The position numbers and the translations under genes are program-made. From assembly GCF_011927835.1 (NCBI RefSeq), contig NZ_JAATJH010000003.1:1-64000 (forward strand): a stretch of DNA of 64,000 bases. The letters are read 5' to 3'. Positions 1-8,612 of this stretch are shown one piece after another. This DNA comes from Neolewinella antarctica. GTDB lineage: Bacteria > Bacteroidota > Bacteroidia > Chitinophagales > Saprospiraceae. The notes beneath the pieces were generated by a model that was not told where the DNA came from, did not search any database, and was given only the letters and a program-made list of their open reading frames with translations. How positions within the stretch are numbered: the first letter of the stretch is position 1; each line of letters starts with the position of its first letter.

Positions 1-188
1 GCCAGCTGCACCGCTGGGTAGCTATATGCGGAATGGATAAGCGCTGAAAGCATCTAAGCACGAAGCCAACTCCAAGATGAGTATTCCATTGAGGGCCGCA
101 GAAGATTACTGCGTTGATAGGCTATAGGTGGAAGTGCAGTAATGTATGGAGCCGAGTAGTACTAATCGCCCGACAGCTTCCTTTTTTA
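1..188 (+). rRNA. 23S ribosomal RNA, 3' end (partial)
   Basis: This is the last part of the large-subunit rRNA. The conserved 3'-terminal text is recognisable: the stretch around 48-70 (GAAAGCATCTAAGCACGAAG) and the closing 'GTAGTACTAATCG' near 158-170. The 5' part lies outside the window. The exact 3' end is estimated from where conservation stops, just before a T-rich stretch near 181-187. A 5S gene follows on the same strand, as in a normal rrn operon. Confidence 0.93.
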
Positions 189-428
189 TCTTTTACCAAA
201 AGCGCGTAAGCGTGATTAGGAAAAAGTTATCTACAAAATAGATTGGTAGTATGCTATATGTATACCTCGAGCTTATGAGTAGTTGAAAATTGTAAGACTG
301 ACGCTTGACAGGAATAATTTTAATTTAACAACTAGGTCTTTGTGACTTAAAACCCGCCAGCAATGGATTATTGCTTGCATCTCTTATCATACTTGTTGAT
401 CGTTCACTAAAGAAATCGATCTACCTTT

Positions 429-466
429 TTACTCCCTCTTCCTTTGGAGAGGGTTGGGGCGAGGGG
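429..466. repeat. GAGAGGG hairpin repeat in the 23S-5S spacer
   Basis: The 23S-5S spacer (about 189-475) is long and otherwise featureless to me. Just before the 5S gene it holds CCCTCTTCCTTTGGAGAGGG, a short inverted repeat (CCCTCT/AGAGGG), followed by a G-rich tail. Similar CCCTCTCC..GGAGAGGG elements are common between genes in Bacteroidota genomes (from memory). It could form a small RNA hairpin during rRNA processing. Confidence 0.5.
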
Positions 467-475
467 ATCAAAAGA

Positions 476-590
476 CTTTGGTGGCTATTGCGGGCAGGAT
501 CACCTCTTACCATTCCGAACAGAGAAGTTAAGCTGCCCAGCGCCGATGGTACTTGGACATTGCTCCCGGGAGAGTAGGTCGCCGCCAATT
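476..590 (+). rRNA. rrf: 5S ribosomal RNA
   Basis: About 115 nt with the classic 5S landmarks. It opens with TTTGGTGGCTATTGCG, has the loop-B/C text CACCTCTTACCATTCCGAAC near 502-521, continues with AGAAGTTAAGC, and closes with the terminal helix strand GTCGCCGCCAA that pairs with the 5' end. It follows the 23S 3' end on the same strand and is followed directly by a terminator. The ends are estimated from helix I pairing. Confidence 0.93.
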
Positions 591-593
591 TTA

Positions 594-632
594 TGAGAGC
601 CTCATCGCTAACCGCGGTGGGGCTTTCTTCGT
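594..632 (+). terminator. Terminator of the rRNA operon
   Basis: GAGAGCCTCATCGC and GCGGTGGGGCTTTC form a long hairpin with a few G-U pairs around a TAACC loop, followed by TTC-rich sequence. It begins a few bases after the 5S 3' end, where an intrinsic terminator is expected. Confidence 0.75.
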
Positions 633-719
633 TGGGGGAAGACCCGAAAGAGGCAGACGTTCTTAGAATGAAAGTGTTACATTGGTAGTACTTACGGACA
701 TTCACACACATAAGCGTAC

Positions 720-2474
720 ATGCAAATTTTCTACTTACTGCGCAAAGCCAGACGTAATGCCCGTCGTGCCGTTGGTGGAGATTTGATTTTTCGTATCCTC
801 CTCCTGGCGGGCATTCTACTCTTACTATTCTTCCTGCACATAGTAGCGATGGTACTCCTAGAGGGTCTGTCGCTGGGGGACGCTGCCTGGTTAACGATCA
901 CAACGGCAACAACCGTAGGTTACGGGGATATCTCCGCCGCAACGCCGGGCGGGCGCTGGGCAACGGTCGTGTTGATGTACGTGGGTGGAATATTTGTGCT
1001 GGCTCAATTGGCCGGACTAATCTTCGAGGCCGCACAGAGTCGCCTGGAGCAGCAACGTTATGGTAAAGTTCCCATCAAATCAGTTGGCCATATTGTCATC
1101 TTTGGCTGGAGAGAAGAATACATCAGGCGTGTAGTGAAGGAGATTCGGAGGAGCATTACGTCGCTAAACCGGGAGGAAATTGTGGTCGTGAGCCCCAACT
1201 TAGAGATCCTGCCCGAAGACCTAATCAGACTGAACGTACAGCACGTTAATGGATTCCTGTACGAAACCGAGACACTTAAACTAGCTAACGTAGCGCAGGC
1301 ATCCTGTCTGGCGATCCTTCCGGAAACGGACGGGGAGGAAACTGCCTTCAGTGACTTAGAACTCATTTTGCGGTTAAGGGAACAGACAAAAGATACCCCC
1401 ATCATTTTAGCGGCGCAAAGCAGCAATGGTCGAAGCATGGCGGAAGAGCTAGGAGCGGACGACGTCCTCTTTTTCGATCTGAACTACCCAGATGTCTTTT
1501 CCCGCGCCATTTTAACGGTCGGCGCGGAAAACATCGTTGACGAGTTGATCGACCGTGATGGTATTGGAATTCTGGTAATCCATCAACCGCTCGGCTGCTT
1601 AGTTGAAGATGTACTTACGCTGACGAAGGACAAAGCGACGCTACTGGGTATTCGTACCATTGATGACAGGTACGAACTTCATCCACCCAGGAACCGAAAG
1701 CTACAAGATGAAAGACTGGTCTTCCTCGCCGACACGGATGCCTTCGGTTCAAACGAAGCCGCAGCGAAGGAATTGGTAGACACCTTAACCCCACTAATTC
1801 AAGATCGACAAATCACGCTATTCAAGGAGCCGACCAGCGTTGGTATCATCGGTTCCGAACAGCGTGCTAATAGTAATTACCTGAATGGCTTCAGGAGTGA
1901 ATTGAAAAATATTGATGTCACCTACCTTGGGGATGGTAGTACGGATACGCAAGAACGGGTTTACGGTGTCTGGCATCAAATTGACGTGTTGGTGCTTCTC
2001 GCTACGGAACCGACCAATCCCGTGTCCGATGCAAAAACCTTCCTCACCATCCGTCACTTGAGGAATCAATTACACTACACGGGGCGGATCATTGCGGAGG
2101 CCGTCTTACCGGAAAACCTACAGCGTTTTGAAGCTGCCGGTGCTACGGACGTAATTCGACCGGCTGTACGGAACGTCGAAATTCTAGCTCGCTGTATCGC
2201 CACCGGTGCGGAGGAGATTCTCGACGACCTTTACGGCAGTTTCGGGTCAAACGAACTAATCAGTATCGAATTAGATACGCAACTCAGTTGGGGAACCTTG
2301 AGCGAAAGACTGTACACTTCCGGCCTCGCCCTGGCTTTTGAGCGAGGTGGGAAGCGTTACGTTATTCCAGAACCAGACTTTGAGCTTGGTAAAGGGCGGT
2401 TGTTCCTCCTGGTCGATAATAGTCGGTACCGTAACTATCGTGAACTGAAAAAAGAAGTACTGAACCGCCTCTAA
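720..2474 (+). CDS. Ion channel with K+-type pore and two RCK/TrkA-N-like domains (CASTOR/POLLUX type)
   Basis: A 584-residue membrane protein. A hydrophobic helix spans about 22-48, followed by a pore loop carrying the potassium selectivity-filter motif TVGYGD (65-70) and a second helix (about 80-103), so there are two transmembrane segments per subunit. A Rossmann-type NAD-binding domain starts near residue 122 (GHIVIFGW) and a second, similar one near 370 (VGIIGS). This matches the CASTOR/POLLUX/DMI1-related family, where a Kch-like pore is followed by two regulator-of-conductance domains that gate in response to ligand. The ion and ligand cannot be read from the sequence. It stands alone between the rRNA operon and a convergent gene. 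The ATG follows an AT-rich stretch without a clear Shine-Dalgarno. Confidence 0.85.
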   Translation: MQIFYLLRKARRNARRAVGGDLIFRILLLAGILLLLFFLHIVAMVLLEGLSLGDAAWLTITTATTVGYGDISAATPGGRWATVVLMYVGGIFVLAQLAGLIFEAAQSRLEQQRYGKVPIKSVGHIVIFGWREEYIRRVVKEIRRSITSLNREEIVVVSPNLEILPEDLIRLNVQHVNGFLYETETLKLANVAQASCLAILPETDGEETAFSDLELILRLREQTKDTPIILAAQSSNGRSMAEELGADDVLFFDLNYPDVFSRAILTVGAENIVDELIDRDGIGILVIHQPLGCLVEDVLTLTKDKATLLGIRTIDDRYELHPPRNRKLQDERLVFLADTDAFGSNEAAAKELVDTLTPLIQDRQITLFKEPTSVGIIGSEQRANSNYLNGFRSELKNIDVTYLGDGSTDTQERVYGVWHQIDVLVLLATEPTNPVSDAKTFLTIRHLRNQLHYTGRIIAEAVLPENLQRFEAAGATDVIRPAVRNVEILARCIATGAEEILDDLYGSFGSNELISIELDTQLSWGTLSERLYTSGLALAFERGGKRYVIPEPDFELGKGRLFLLVDNSRYRNYRELKKEVLNRL

Positions 2475-2511
2475 CTAAATTGGGCGCAGGTGTTATTTAA
2501 ACGGTCGCAAC

Positions 2512-4836
2512 CTACCGCTTGACTATCCTACTTTCCCATTCCGTACCGTTCAATTCTCCTTTCAGCCAATAGACTCCCGCGGGAAGTGCGGATAGATTTA
2601 AATCGACTCCATCCGTGGCTGTGGTCGAATGACTGTAAACTACTCGACCATTCGTATCGTACACACGCAGTCGGTTCAGTGACCCGGGGTAGCTCAAACG
2701 GACAGAGTCGGTGAATGGGTTGGGACTGATGGCTACGGAGACTCCGGCGAACGTGACCGTACGAACGGGGCTGAAATTCTTGGATCCATCCGTATCCTCC
2801 TGTACGATTCGGTAGCTGTTGGAGCCCGAGGCGGGCGTTTTATGGATAAATTCAAAACTATGCTCACCCGGAGAAGTCGAGGGCGGCAGGTCCGCAATCC
2901 AACTAAACTTGGCACCCGCGTCAGCGCCCATGTGCTCTACGATGAAGCGCTGATTGTTTTCTTCCTTCGCAACGCTCCAATCTAACCGGACTGACTTGCG
3001 TTCCGCCCGGGCCGTGAAAGATAGCCACTCGACGGGCAGAGCGGACGACTGGACGATCAGGGCTACCCAGTCTTCCGTATCCGGGGCGACCAGTGTTCCG
3101 GGGGTAATTGAACTGGGCGTGTTCATCTCACCATTCCTGGGGTTATACCACTGAACCGTCCACGCTCCGTCCGGAAGGCTGATCGACGTACTGCCGCCGT
3201 CGGGGCGGTAAATAGCGTAAGCAAATCCAGGATTCGTCAGTACGTAATCATCGTTGTCATCGGTGACGTCATTGTCGCGGCTTACGTCAGGCAAATAAGG
3301 TTGAAAGTGTACTTGAAAGAACTTCAGGGCGAGGGCTGCATCGGCGTATTTCTCCCCCCTGGAACGGTGGTCTTGGCAGTTCAGGTCGCCACAGCCGGAT
3401 TCGTAACCGTAGTAAAATTCAGTTCCGCCGCCGCCCGCCATGAGATTAGCCCAGACCACGCGGTGCCGGGTCAGTTTCCGGGCTCTGGGGTCCGTGTCCA
3501 CGCCGATATTGGCGCTTCCTGGTTCATCAACCGCGACGACCCACTTCTTACCGTTACTTTTCGAGCGGTCGACCCAATCGAATGTATCTCCGTAGTTCTC
3601 GGTTTGCCCACTATTAGCAGTTTGCAGAGATACTCCGGTATAGGCTGAATTCGAGCCTAATAGTGAAGTGTAGACGCTGTTTTTTTGAGCGGGATAAGTA
3701 TGAATTACGCGAAGGTGGTTGTAGGGGTCGATGGCGGCGAAGTAGGCGGCCATCTCTATACGTTGTTGCGAAGATTGCTTGTTCTCTTCTCCCATATTCC
3801 AGTTCAGGGCCAAGTGATGGCCGAACCGGGCGATCAGTTCGCGGTAGTACAACTTACGTTCACGTCCTACGTCTCCGCCGTCCATCAAGTCGTCGTTCTC
3901 CGTTTCCTGCGTTTTGAAGTGGAGGTATACCCCTTTTTGATCGGCGTAGCTGAACACACGTTCCCATTGCGCCAGACGGCTAATGTCGAAGCGATCGTGA
4001 AAAATTTCATTCCAGGTCACCTCGCCTCCTTCAGCGCTAAAATCTCCTTTGTACAGGTGTGGGTATACGTTCTTATCGTCTCCGGCGGTGTTAAAAGTTA
4101 GGAAGCTGAAGGCATTTACGCCTACCGTGGAGAGGTAGTTCACTACACCGAGTAATTCGGATCCCTTGCCATTTTGCCAGGTGTATTCGGCTGCTTCCGC
4201 CGCTACGAAATCTTGCTGGTGAGGTTGCCAGTTTTTTCGGCCGTTGCCGAAATTAGGCACTTCGTCGAAGTCTTCGTAAGCTAAGGTATTCTCGGGTGCG
4301 TCGGCACCTGCTTTTACGAACCACTCTCCGCTGCCGGCGTAGCGCAGGTAATGCTCACCGACGTATTCTAGCCTGCCCTTTCCGCGGTGGTCGCGGCCGT
4401 TCTTGTCGGATTCCGCAATGAAAAAAGAGCCAGTGGCACCGTCCATGAAGGCTGCCGATGTTCCTCCTCCGTCAACGGCTACGTCGGTTCCGGTAGTGAA
4501 AGAAGCGGTCCATTCCCAAGTGCCCGTGCGGTTCGGAGCGAAATTTACCCGCCATTTATTACCCTGCGTGCTGCTTGTTTCGGCGGCATTTCCGTCAGCT
4601 GCGTAGTAGCCGGGGACTACGAATTCCTGGTCGCCATTGGTAAAAGTGACGTCCAGCGCGTAATCCGCAAAGGGGTTTAGCGTAGCCTTCTCGGAGGTCG
4701 TCGGCCCGTCGAACGTTAGCGTAGTTCGGTGCCAGATTCTTTGCTCGCCACTTGTTTGGGGGGGCTGGGCAGAGAGGGTCAGGGAAGCCATCACAAAAGT
4801 GGCGGTCAGTAGAAGCTCGCAAAAGCGATAGGACAT
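2512..4836 (-). CDS. Secreted DUF5060 protein, putative glycoside hydrolase, with T9SS sorting tail
   Basis: A 774-residue protein with an N-terminal signal peptide ending near LTLSAQ (about residue 23). An N-terminal beta domain of DUF5060 type follows (about 28-110, with GNKWRVNFAPNRTGTWEW). The middle part resembles the (beta/alpha)8-like enzymes that carry DUF5060. A putative collagen-binding-type beta domain (FAYAIYRPDGGSTSISLPDG) and a fibronectin-like region come next. The last ~75 residues are a type A T9SS sorting domain (AISPNPFTDSVRLSYPG ... LPAGVYWL ... IVKR), so the protein should be exported across the outer membrane and anchored or released. The substrate is unknown; related proteins sit in polysaccharide-degrading contexts. 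It is convergent with the upstream channel gene. Confidence 0.82.
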   Translation of the reverse strand: MSYRFCELLLTATFVMASLTLSAQPPQTSGEQRIWHRTTLTFDGPTTSEKATLNPFADYALDVTFTNGDQEFVVPGYYAADGNAAETSSTQGNKWRVNFAPNRTGTWEWTASFTTGTDVAVDGGGTSAAFMDGATGSFFIAESDKNGRDHRGKGRLEYVGEHYLRYAGSGEWFVKAGADAPENTLAYEDFDEVPNFGNGRKNWQPHQQDFVAAEAAEYTWQNGKGSELLGVVNYLSTVGVNAFSFLTFNTAGDDKNVYPHLYKGDFSAEGGEVTWNEIFHDRFDISRLAQWERVFSYADQKGVYLHFKTQETENDDLMDGGDVGRERKLYYRELIARFGHHLALNWNMGEENKQSSQQRIEMAAYFAAIDPYNHLRVIHTYPAQKNSVYTSLLGSNSAYTGVSLQTANSGQTENYGDTFDWVDRSKSNGKKWVVAVDEPGSANIGVDTDPRARKLTRHRVVWANLMAGGGGTEFYYGYESGCGDLNCQDHRSRGEKYADAALALKFFQVHFQPYLPDVSRDNDVTDDNDDYVLTNPGFAYAIYRPDGGSTSISLPDGAWTVQWYNPRNGEMNTPSSITPGTLVAPDTEDWVALIVQSSALPVEWLSFTARAERKSVRLDWSVAKEENNQRFIVEHMGADAGAKFSWIADLPPSTSPGEHSFEFIHKTPASGSNSYRIVQEDTDGSKNFSPVRTVTFAGVSVAISPNPFTDSVRLSYPGSLNRLRVYDTNGRVVYSHSTTATDGVDLNLSALPAGVYWLKGELNGTEWESRIVKR

Positions 4837-5132
4837 GTTAAATGAAGTAGCGGGGTCGCTTAGTTCACGGTTTAAAAGACCGTAAACCCGTAACTGTTGG
4901 TCGCCTGGGCTACTTTAACTTATTCACGATTTAACAAGGATATCTTTAGACTCGGGGCGCGGCCGCAGGTGCAAGGATTATACTGGAAAACAGACTGGTT
5001 CACCGTCATTACCGAAGCATCCGTCTCTACTTGATTCGTTACAAACAAGGTGTGTTTCCTAATTTAGATCTGCGTTTATGCGCGCACGCACCTTCAAAGC
5101 CATTTAGTATCTTAGTTCCCAAACCTTCCAAT
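4837..5132. promoter_or_regulatory. Divergent intergenic region with -7 element and one dispersed-repeat copy
   Basis: This 296-bp gap separates two divergent genes. It contains TATCTTTA (4940-4947), one mismatch from the Bacteroidota -7 consensus TAnnTTTG and on the + strand towards the amidohydrolase. It also holds one minus-orientation copy of the dispersed 17-bp repeat (4956-4972). A small inverted repeat (GGTTTA..TAAACC) lies near 4869-4889. No gene is apparent. Confidence 0.45.
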
Positions 5133-6566
5133 ATGCTCCATCGAATTCTCATCTCACTGCTCCTGTCCACCATCCTGGCACCCGCGCTGAGCGCCCAGAA
5201 TAATATGAAAAACGAGGTGAAAACTTCGATCGACCGGCAGTACGAGCAGCTCATTGATTTAAGCGACAAGATCTGGTCGTACGAAGAAATTGCCTTCCGC
5301 GAAACCCAATCGGCCGAAGCACTTAAAGCTTACGCCCGCGCTAATGGGTTTCGGGTCACCGAGAATATTGGAGACATCCCCACCGCCTTCACCGCTGAAT
5401 TTGGTTCCGGTAAGCCAGTCATCGGTATCCTGGGTGAGTTCGATGCGCTGCCCGGGCTCAGCCAGGCAACCGTCCCCTACAAACAAGCCCTCAACGAAGG
5501 TGGCGCGGGCCACGGCTGCGGACATAATCTTTTCGGAACGGCCAGCCTTGGCGCGGCTACCGCCATCAAAGAACTGATTGAAAGCGGAGAGCTTGAAGGC
5601 ACCATCCGTTTTTACGGCACCCCGGCGGAGGAAAAGTTCTTCGGTAAACTTTGGATGATCCGTGCCGGCGCCTTCGATGACGTGGACGTGGTCATGGACT
5701 GGCACCCCTCCGCCGAAACAAAAGTGTCCGTACAAACCGGCCTCGCTCTGATCGACTTCGTAGTAGAATTTAAAGGCCAGGCCGCCCACGCCGCCGCCGA
5801 CCCCTGGAACGGCCGCGATGCCTCTGACGGCCTCGAATTATTCACCACCGGCATCAATTACTACCGCGAGCACGTCAAACCCAGCGTCCGCATCCACTAC
5901 GATATTCAAAATGCCGGCGAAGTAGTCAACGTCATCCCCGACTACGCCCGCATCTGGACGCGTGTCCGCGACGGTGACCGTGCCGGGATGATGACTGTCT
6001 ACGAACAGGTAAAGCGTATTGCCGAGGGAGCTGCCATGATGGCTAATGTGGAATACGAGTTAACGCTCATTTCCGGTATCCACGAAGTACTGGTCAATAC
6101 TACGGGCGCCGAAGCGCTTCAGCGCAACCTGGAAGCGATGGGCGCGATCGCCTATACGGACGCTGAGCAAGATTTTGCCAAGTCCATCCAGCAGGCCGTC
6201 AGTAAGCCAGAGATTGGTATCGAAAGTAAGATTGAGCCGCTGGAGGAAACCCAGAAAACGCCGAGCGGCGGATCTACGGATGTGGGAGACGTCAGCTACG
6301 TCGTTCCCACTATTCGCCTTCGCGCCACTACCGCACCGAGTGGCACCCCGTGGCACAGTTGGGCCGTTGTCGCCTGCGGTGGTATGAGCATTGGCCACAA
6401 AGGAATGAAGTACGCGGCCGAGGCGATGGCGCGGACGATGGTGGATTTGTTTGATGACGCTGACTTACGAGCCTCAATCAAGGCTGAGTTTGCTGAGGAT
6501 TTAGGGGATTATGAGTATGAAGCAATGGTTCCCGCGGGGCCACCACCGGTAGGGAGTAAATTTTGA
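5133..6566 (+). CDS. M20-family amidohydrolase, AbgB-like, secreted
   Basis: A 477-residue zinc-dependent amidohydrolase. The start at 5133 is chosen over an in-frame start 34 codons upstream because it gives a clean signal peptide (MLHRILISLLLSTILAPALSAQ), which places the enzyme in the periplasm or outside. M20 landmarks are visible: GEFDALPGL, the metal-ligand segment GHGCGHNLFG, GTPAEEKFFGK with the catalytic Glu pair, and MDWHPS. The architecture and length match the p-aminobenzoyl-glutamate hydrolase subunit B/amidohydrolase group, which cleave N-acyl or peptide-like amides. The true substrate is unknown. It looks monocistronic. Confidence 0.87.
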   Translation: MLHRILISLLLSTILAPALSAQNNMKNEVKTSIDRQYEQLIDLSDKIWSYEEIAFRETQSAEALKAYARANGFRVTENIGDIPTAFTAEFGSGKPVIGILGEFDALPGLSQATVPYKQALNEGGAGHGCGHNLFGTASLGAATAIKELIESGELEGTIRFYGTPAEEKFFGKLWMIRAGAFDDVDVVMDWHPSAETKVSVQTGLALIDFVVEFKGQAAHAAADPWNGRDASDGLELFTTGINYYREHVKPSVRIHYDIQNAGEVVNVIPDYARIWTRVRDGDRAGMMTVYEQVKRIAEGAAMMANVEYELTLISGIHEVLVNTTGAEALQRNLEAMGAIAYTDAEQDFAKSIQQAVSKPEIGIESKIEPLEETQKTPSGGSTDVGDVSYVVPTIRLRATTAPSGTPWHSWAVVACGGMSIGHKGMKYAAEAMARTMVDLFDDADLRASIKAEFAEDLGDYEYEAMVPAGPPPVGSKF

Positions 6567-6827
6567 GGGAGCGTGGAAAAACTAGTCCGCAGGTGGCCTC
6601 TCACTGGCGATTGATGTTGCCCTGACGTTTAATCACCCCAATTTGATTTTGAAACTGCAGAATGTATGGGTTTAACCAGTCAACTTTTGATATAATTTAT
6701 TTTGCAATACGTCCGTAACGCGCTACTTTAGTATAACCAAGTACGAGTGGCCACTCTACTACCGAGGTAGTCGAAAATCGAAATCTTGAAAAGAGTAGAC
6801 GCGAGGATCATTCCTCAAAATTATTCA
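6567..6827. other. AT-rich intergenic region, no gene seen
   Basis: About 260 bp, markedly more AT-rich than the flanking amidohydrolase gene. It holds TTTTGATATAATTTATTTTG near 6687-6706, which looks promoter-like, and TACTTTAG (6723-6730), close to the TAnnTTTG -7 element and about 100 bp before the small peptide gene. I see no tRNA or other RNA gene. Confidence 0.35.
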
Positions 6828-7031
6828 ATGACGAGTATATTATTTTTAGTTTTCTTCCTTTGGGCACCAACCGGTACGGAACTGCCCGCCAAACTCAGCG
6901 CCCCCGCCGAAGATAAGGTGCTAACCACAACGTGTACCAACGACGGTACGTGTACTACGATTATTGACGGTAGCAATTGCTCGATGACCGAGGACGCCGA
7001 TGGCAACTGGAAAGACGTAGGTGATTGCTAA
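6828..7031 (+). CDS. Small secreted cysteine-containing peptide, unknown function
   Basis: A 67-residue protein. ATG 6828 is preferred over an in-frame TTG at 6786 because it starts directly at a signal-peptide-like hydrophobic stretch (TSILFLVFFLW). The mature part is acidic, rich in Thr and Asp, and has four cysteines (TTCTNDGTC ... SNCS ... GDC), suggesting two disulfides in the periplasm or outside. I recognise no family. A perfect terminator lies 9 bp after the stop, which supports a real short transcription unit rather than a chance frame. It precedes the GLPGLI pair in a low-GC patch. Confidence 0.6.
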   Translation: MTSILFLVFFLWAPTGTELPAKLSAPAEDKVLTTTCTNDGTCTTIIDGSNCSMTEDADGNWKDVGDC

Positions 7032-7040
7032 CAGATTATG

Positions 7041-7067
7041 GGCCTCGCCTCAAGGCGAGGCCTTTTT
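7041..7067 (+). terminator. Rho-independent terminator after the small peptide gene
   Basis: GGCCTCGCC (7041-7049), loop TCAA, GGCGAGGCC (7054-7062), then five T. The 9-bp stem is perfect and the element sits right after the stop codon at 7029-7031. Confidence 0.92.
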
Positions 7068-7100
7068 ACTTATAACTTATCCACTAAAAATGGTCTCAAT

Positions 7101-7742
7101 ATGAAATTATTTGTATTCACTATAGTTTTTCTAATAACCAGTGCCCTCATGGCCCAGACGGGGTATAAGGTAACTTACGAAGAAAGAAGTGTTAATCATG
7201 TTCACACAAAGCTCTCCGAACAGTTGACGGGTGAAAATCGTGTAAGAATGGCTTCCATAGATCATATGACCAGAACCTTTCAATTAGTCCACGTCAACGG
7301 TATGTCGTTGTACAGTTATCTTTCCACTCAGTACGATTCGACGTACACCGGGCAGCAATATCCTTCTGGCACCAGTACGGTGCACTACAAGGATATGCGA
7401 TCGAAGGGTAACCTGGAAATGTTGGAGGTAAGTAACAGGAGGGGATGCGCGCGAAGAACCACTTTCAGAGCGGAACTGTATGACCTGACCGATTCTACCA
7501 AAATAATCGATAATCTACTGGTGCAAAAGGCTGTAAACCGAGAATTTCCGGATAGCTACATATGGTTTACACCTCGTATACCTATATCTGACGGCCCCAT
7601 GCAGGAGGCCGGATTTCCGGGTTTGGTCATTCAATACATTAGTAGTTCTAATCGGATAGTGATGGTTGCCATCGAAGAGATCGACGGCGATTCGGTACCC
7701 AGTATCGTGAGGCCGGAATGTGCTGCGGGGCGGGGTAAGTAA
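7101..7742 (+). CDS. GLPGLI family protein, first of a tandem pair
   Basis: A 213-residue exported protein. ATG 7101 gives a standard signal peptide (MKLFVFTIVFLITSALMAQ); a longer in-frame start at 7038 would overlap the terminator. The family hallmark appears as EAGFPGLVIQ near residue 170. GLPGLI proteins are Bacteroidota-specific envelope proteins of unknown role, often beside TonB-dependent receptors, as here (the 8613 gene). The neighbour at 7842 is a close paralogue. Codon use is AT-richer than the window average. Confidence 0.85.
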   Translation: MKLFVFTIVFLITSALMAQTGYKVTYEERSVNHVHTKLSEQLTGENRVRMASIDHMTRTFQLVHVNGMSLYSYLSTQYDSTYTGQQYPSGTSTVHYKDMRSKGNLEMLEVSNRRGCARRTTFRAELYDLTDSTKIIDNLLVQKAVNREFPDSYIWFTPRIPISDGPMQEAGFPGLVIQYISSSNRIVMVAIEEIDGDSVPSIVRPECAAGRGK

Positions 7743-7841
7743 GTAAACGAATAGAGTTAGAGCAACTGCCTTTGAGGTCGCCGAACGTCAATCTAAATCA
7801 GTTTAAGGTGAGGCCTATTGGTTTTTTGAGAAGATTTTAAT

Positions 7842-8486
7842 ATGAAATTATTTATATTCACTATAGTTTTTCTAATAACCAGTGCCCTCATGGCCCAGAC
7901 GGGGTATAAAGTCACTTACGAAGTAAGAAGTGTTAATAACACTTACACTAAGCTCTCCGAACAGTTTACGGGTGAGGACCGTGCAAAAATGGCTTCCGTA
8001 GATCATCTAACCAGAACCTTTCAATTACTCCACGTAAACGGTGTCTCTTTATACAGTTACGTCTCGACGCAGTATGACTCAATGTACACCGGAGAGCAGT
8101 ATTATGCCGGCACCAGTACGGTGCACTATAAGGATATGAGATCGGTGAATGATCTGGAAATGTTAGAAGTAAGTAAGATGAGGGGGTGCGCACGAAAAAC
8201 CACCTTTAGATCGGAACTGTACGACTTAACGGACTCCACCAAAATAATCGGCAACTTACTAACGCAAAAAGCAGTAAACCGAGACTTTCCAGATAGCTAC
8301 GTTTGGTTTGCTCCCCGTATACCCATATCTGATGGCCCCAAGCAGGAAGCTGGGTTTCCGGGTTTGGTCATTCAAAAAGTTAATAGTTCCCACCGAATAG
8401 TGATGGTCGCCATCGAAGAAATCGACGGTGATTTGGTACCCAGTATCGTGAGGCCGGAATGTGCTGCGGGGCGGGGTAATCAATAA
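7842..8486 (+). CDS. GLPGLI family protein, second of a tandem pair
   Basis: A 214-residue paralogue of the gene 100 bp upstream. It has the same signal peptide and GFPGLV motif (SDGPKQEAGFPGLVIQ), and the C-terminal PSIVRPECAAGRG is identical to the first copy. The first ~70 coding bases match the upstream copy almost perfectly, whereas inner parts differ more, which suggests recent duplication or gene conversion. Function is unknown, presumably in the envelope together with the TonB-type protein encoded next. Confidence 0.85.
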   Translation: MKLFIFTIVFLITSALMAQTGYKVTYEVRSVNNTYTKLSEQFTGEDRAKMASVDHLTRTFQLLHVNGVSLYSYVSTQYDSMYTGEQYYAGTSTVHYKDMRSVNDLEMLEVSKMRGCARKTTFRSELYDLTDSTKIIGNLLTQKAVNRDFPDSYVWFAPRIPISDGPKQEAGFPGLVIQKVNSSHRIVMVAIEEIDGDLVPSIVRPECAAGRGNQ

Positions 8487-8612
8487 TGGAAAGACGAAAG
8501 AAATAGCTAATTAATTAATTGCTGAAATCGCTGGACGTCAACTTGGGTCAACTCAGCATCTGATGAGCGTTTATCTTCAAATTTAATGAGGGGAAGCTAT
8601 TAAAACTCGGAT

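Noticed and set aside
421-711. Minus-strand 96-codon frame over the 5S gene
   Set aside because: It is antisense to 5S rRNA and its terminator; the protein has no recognisable features.
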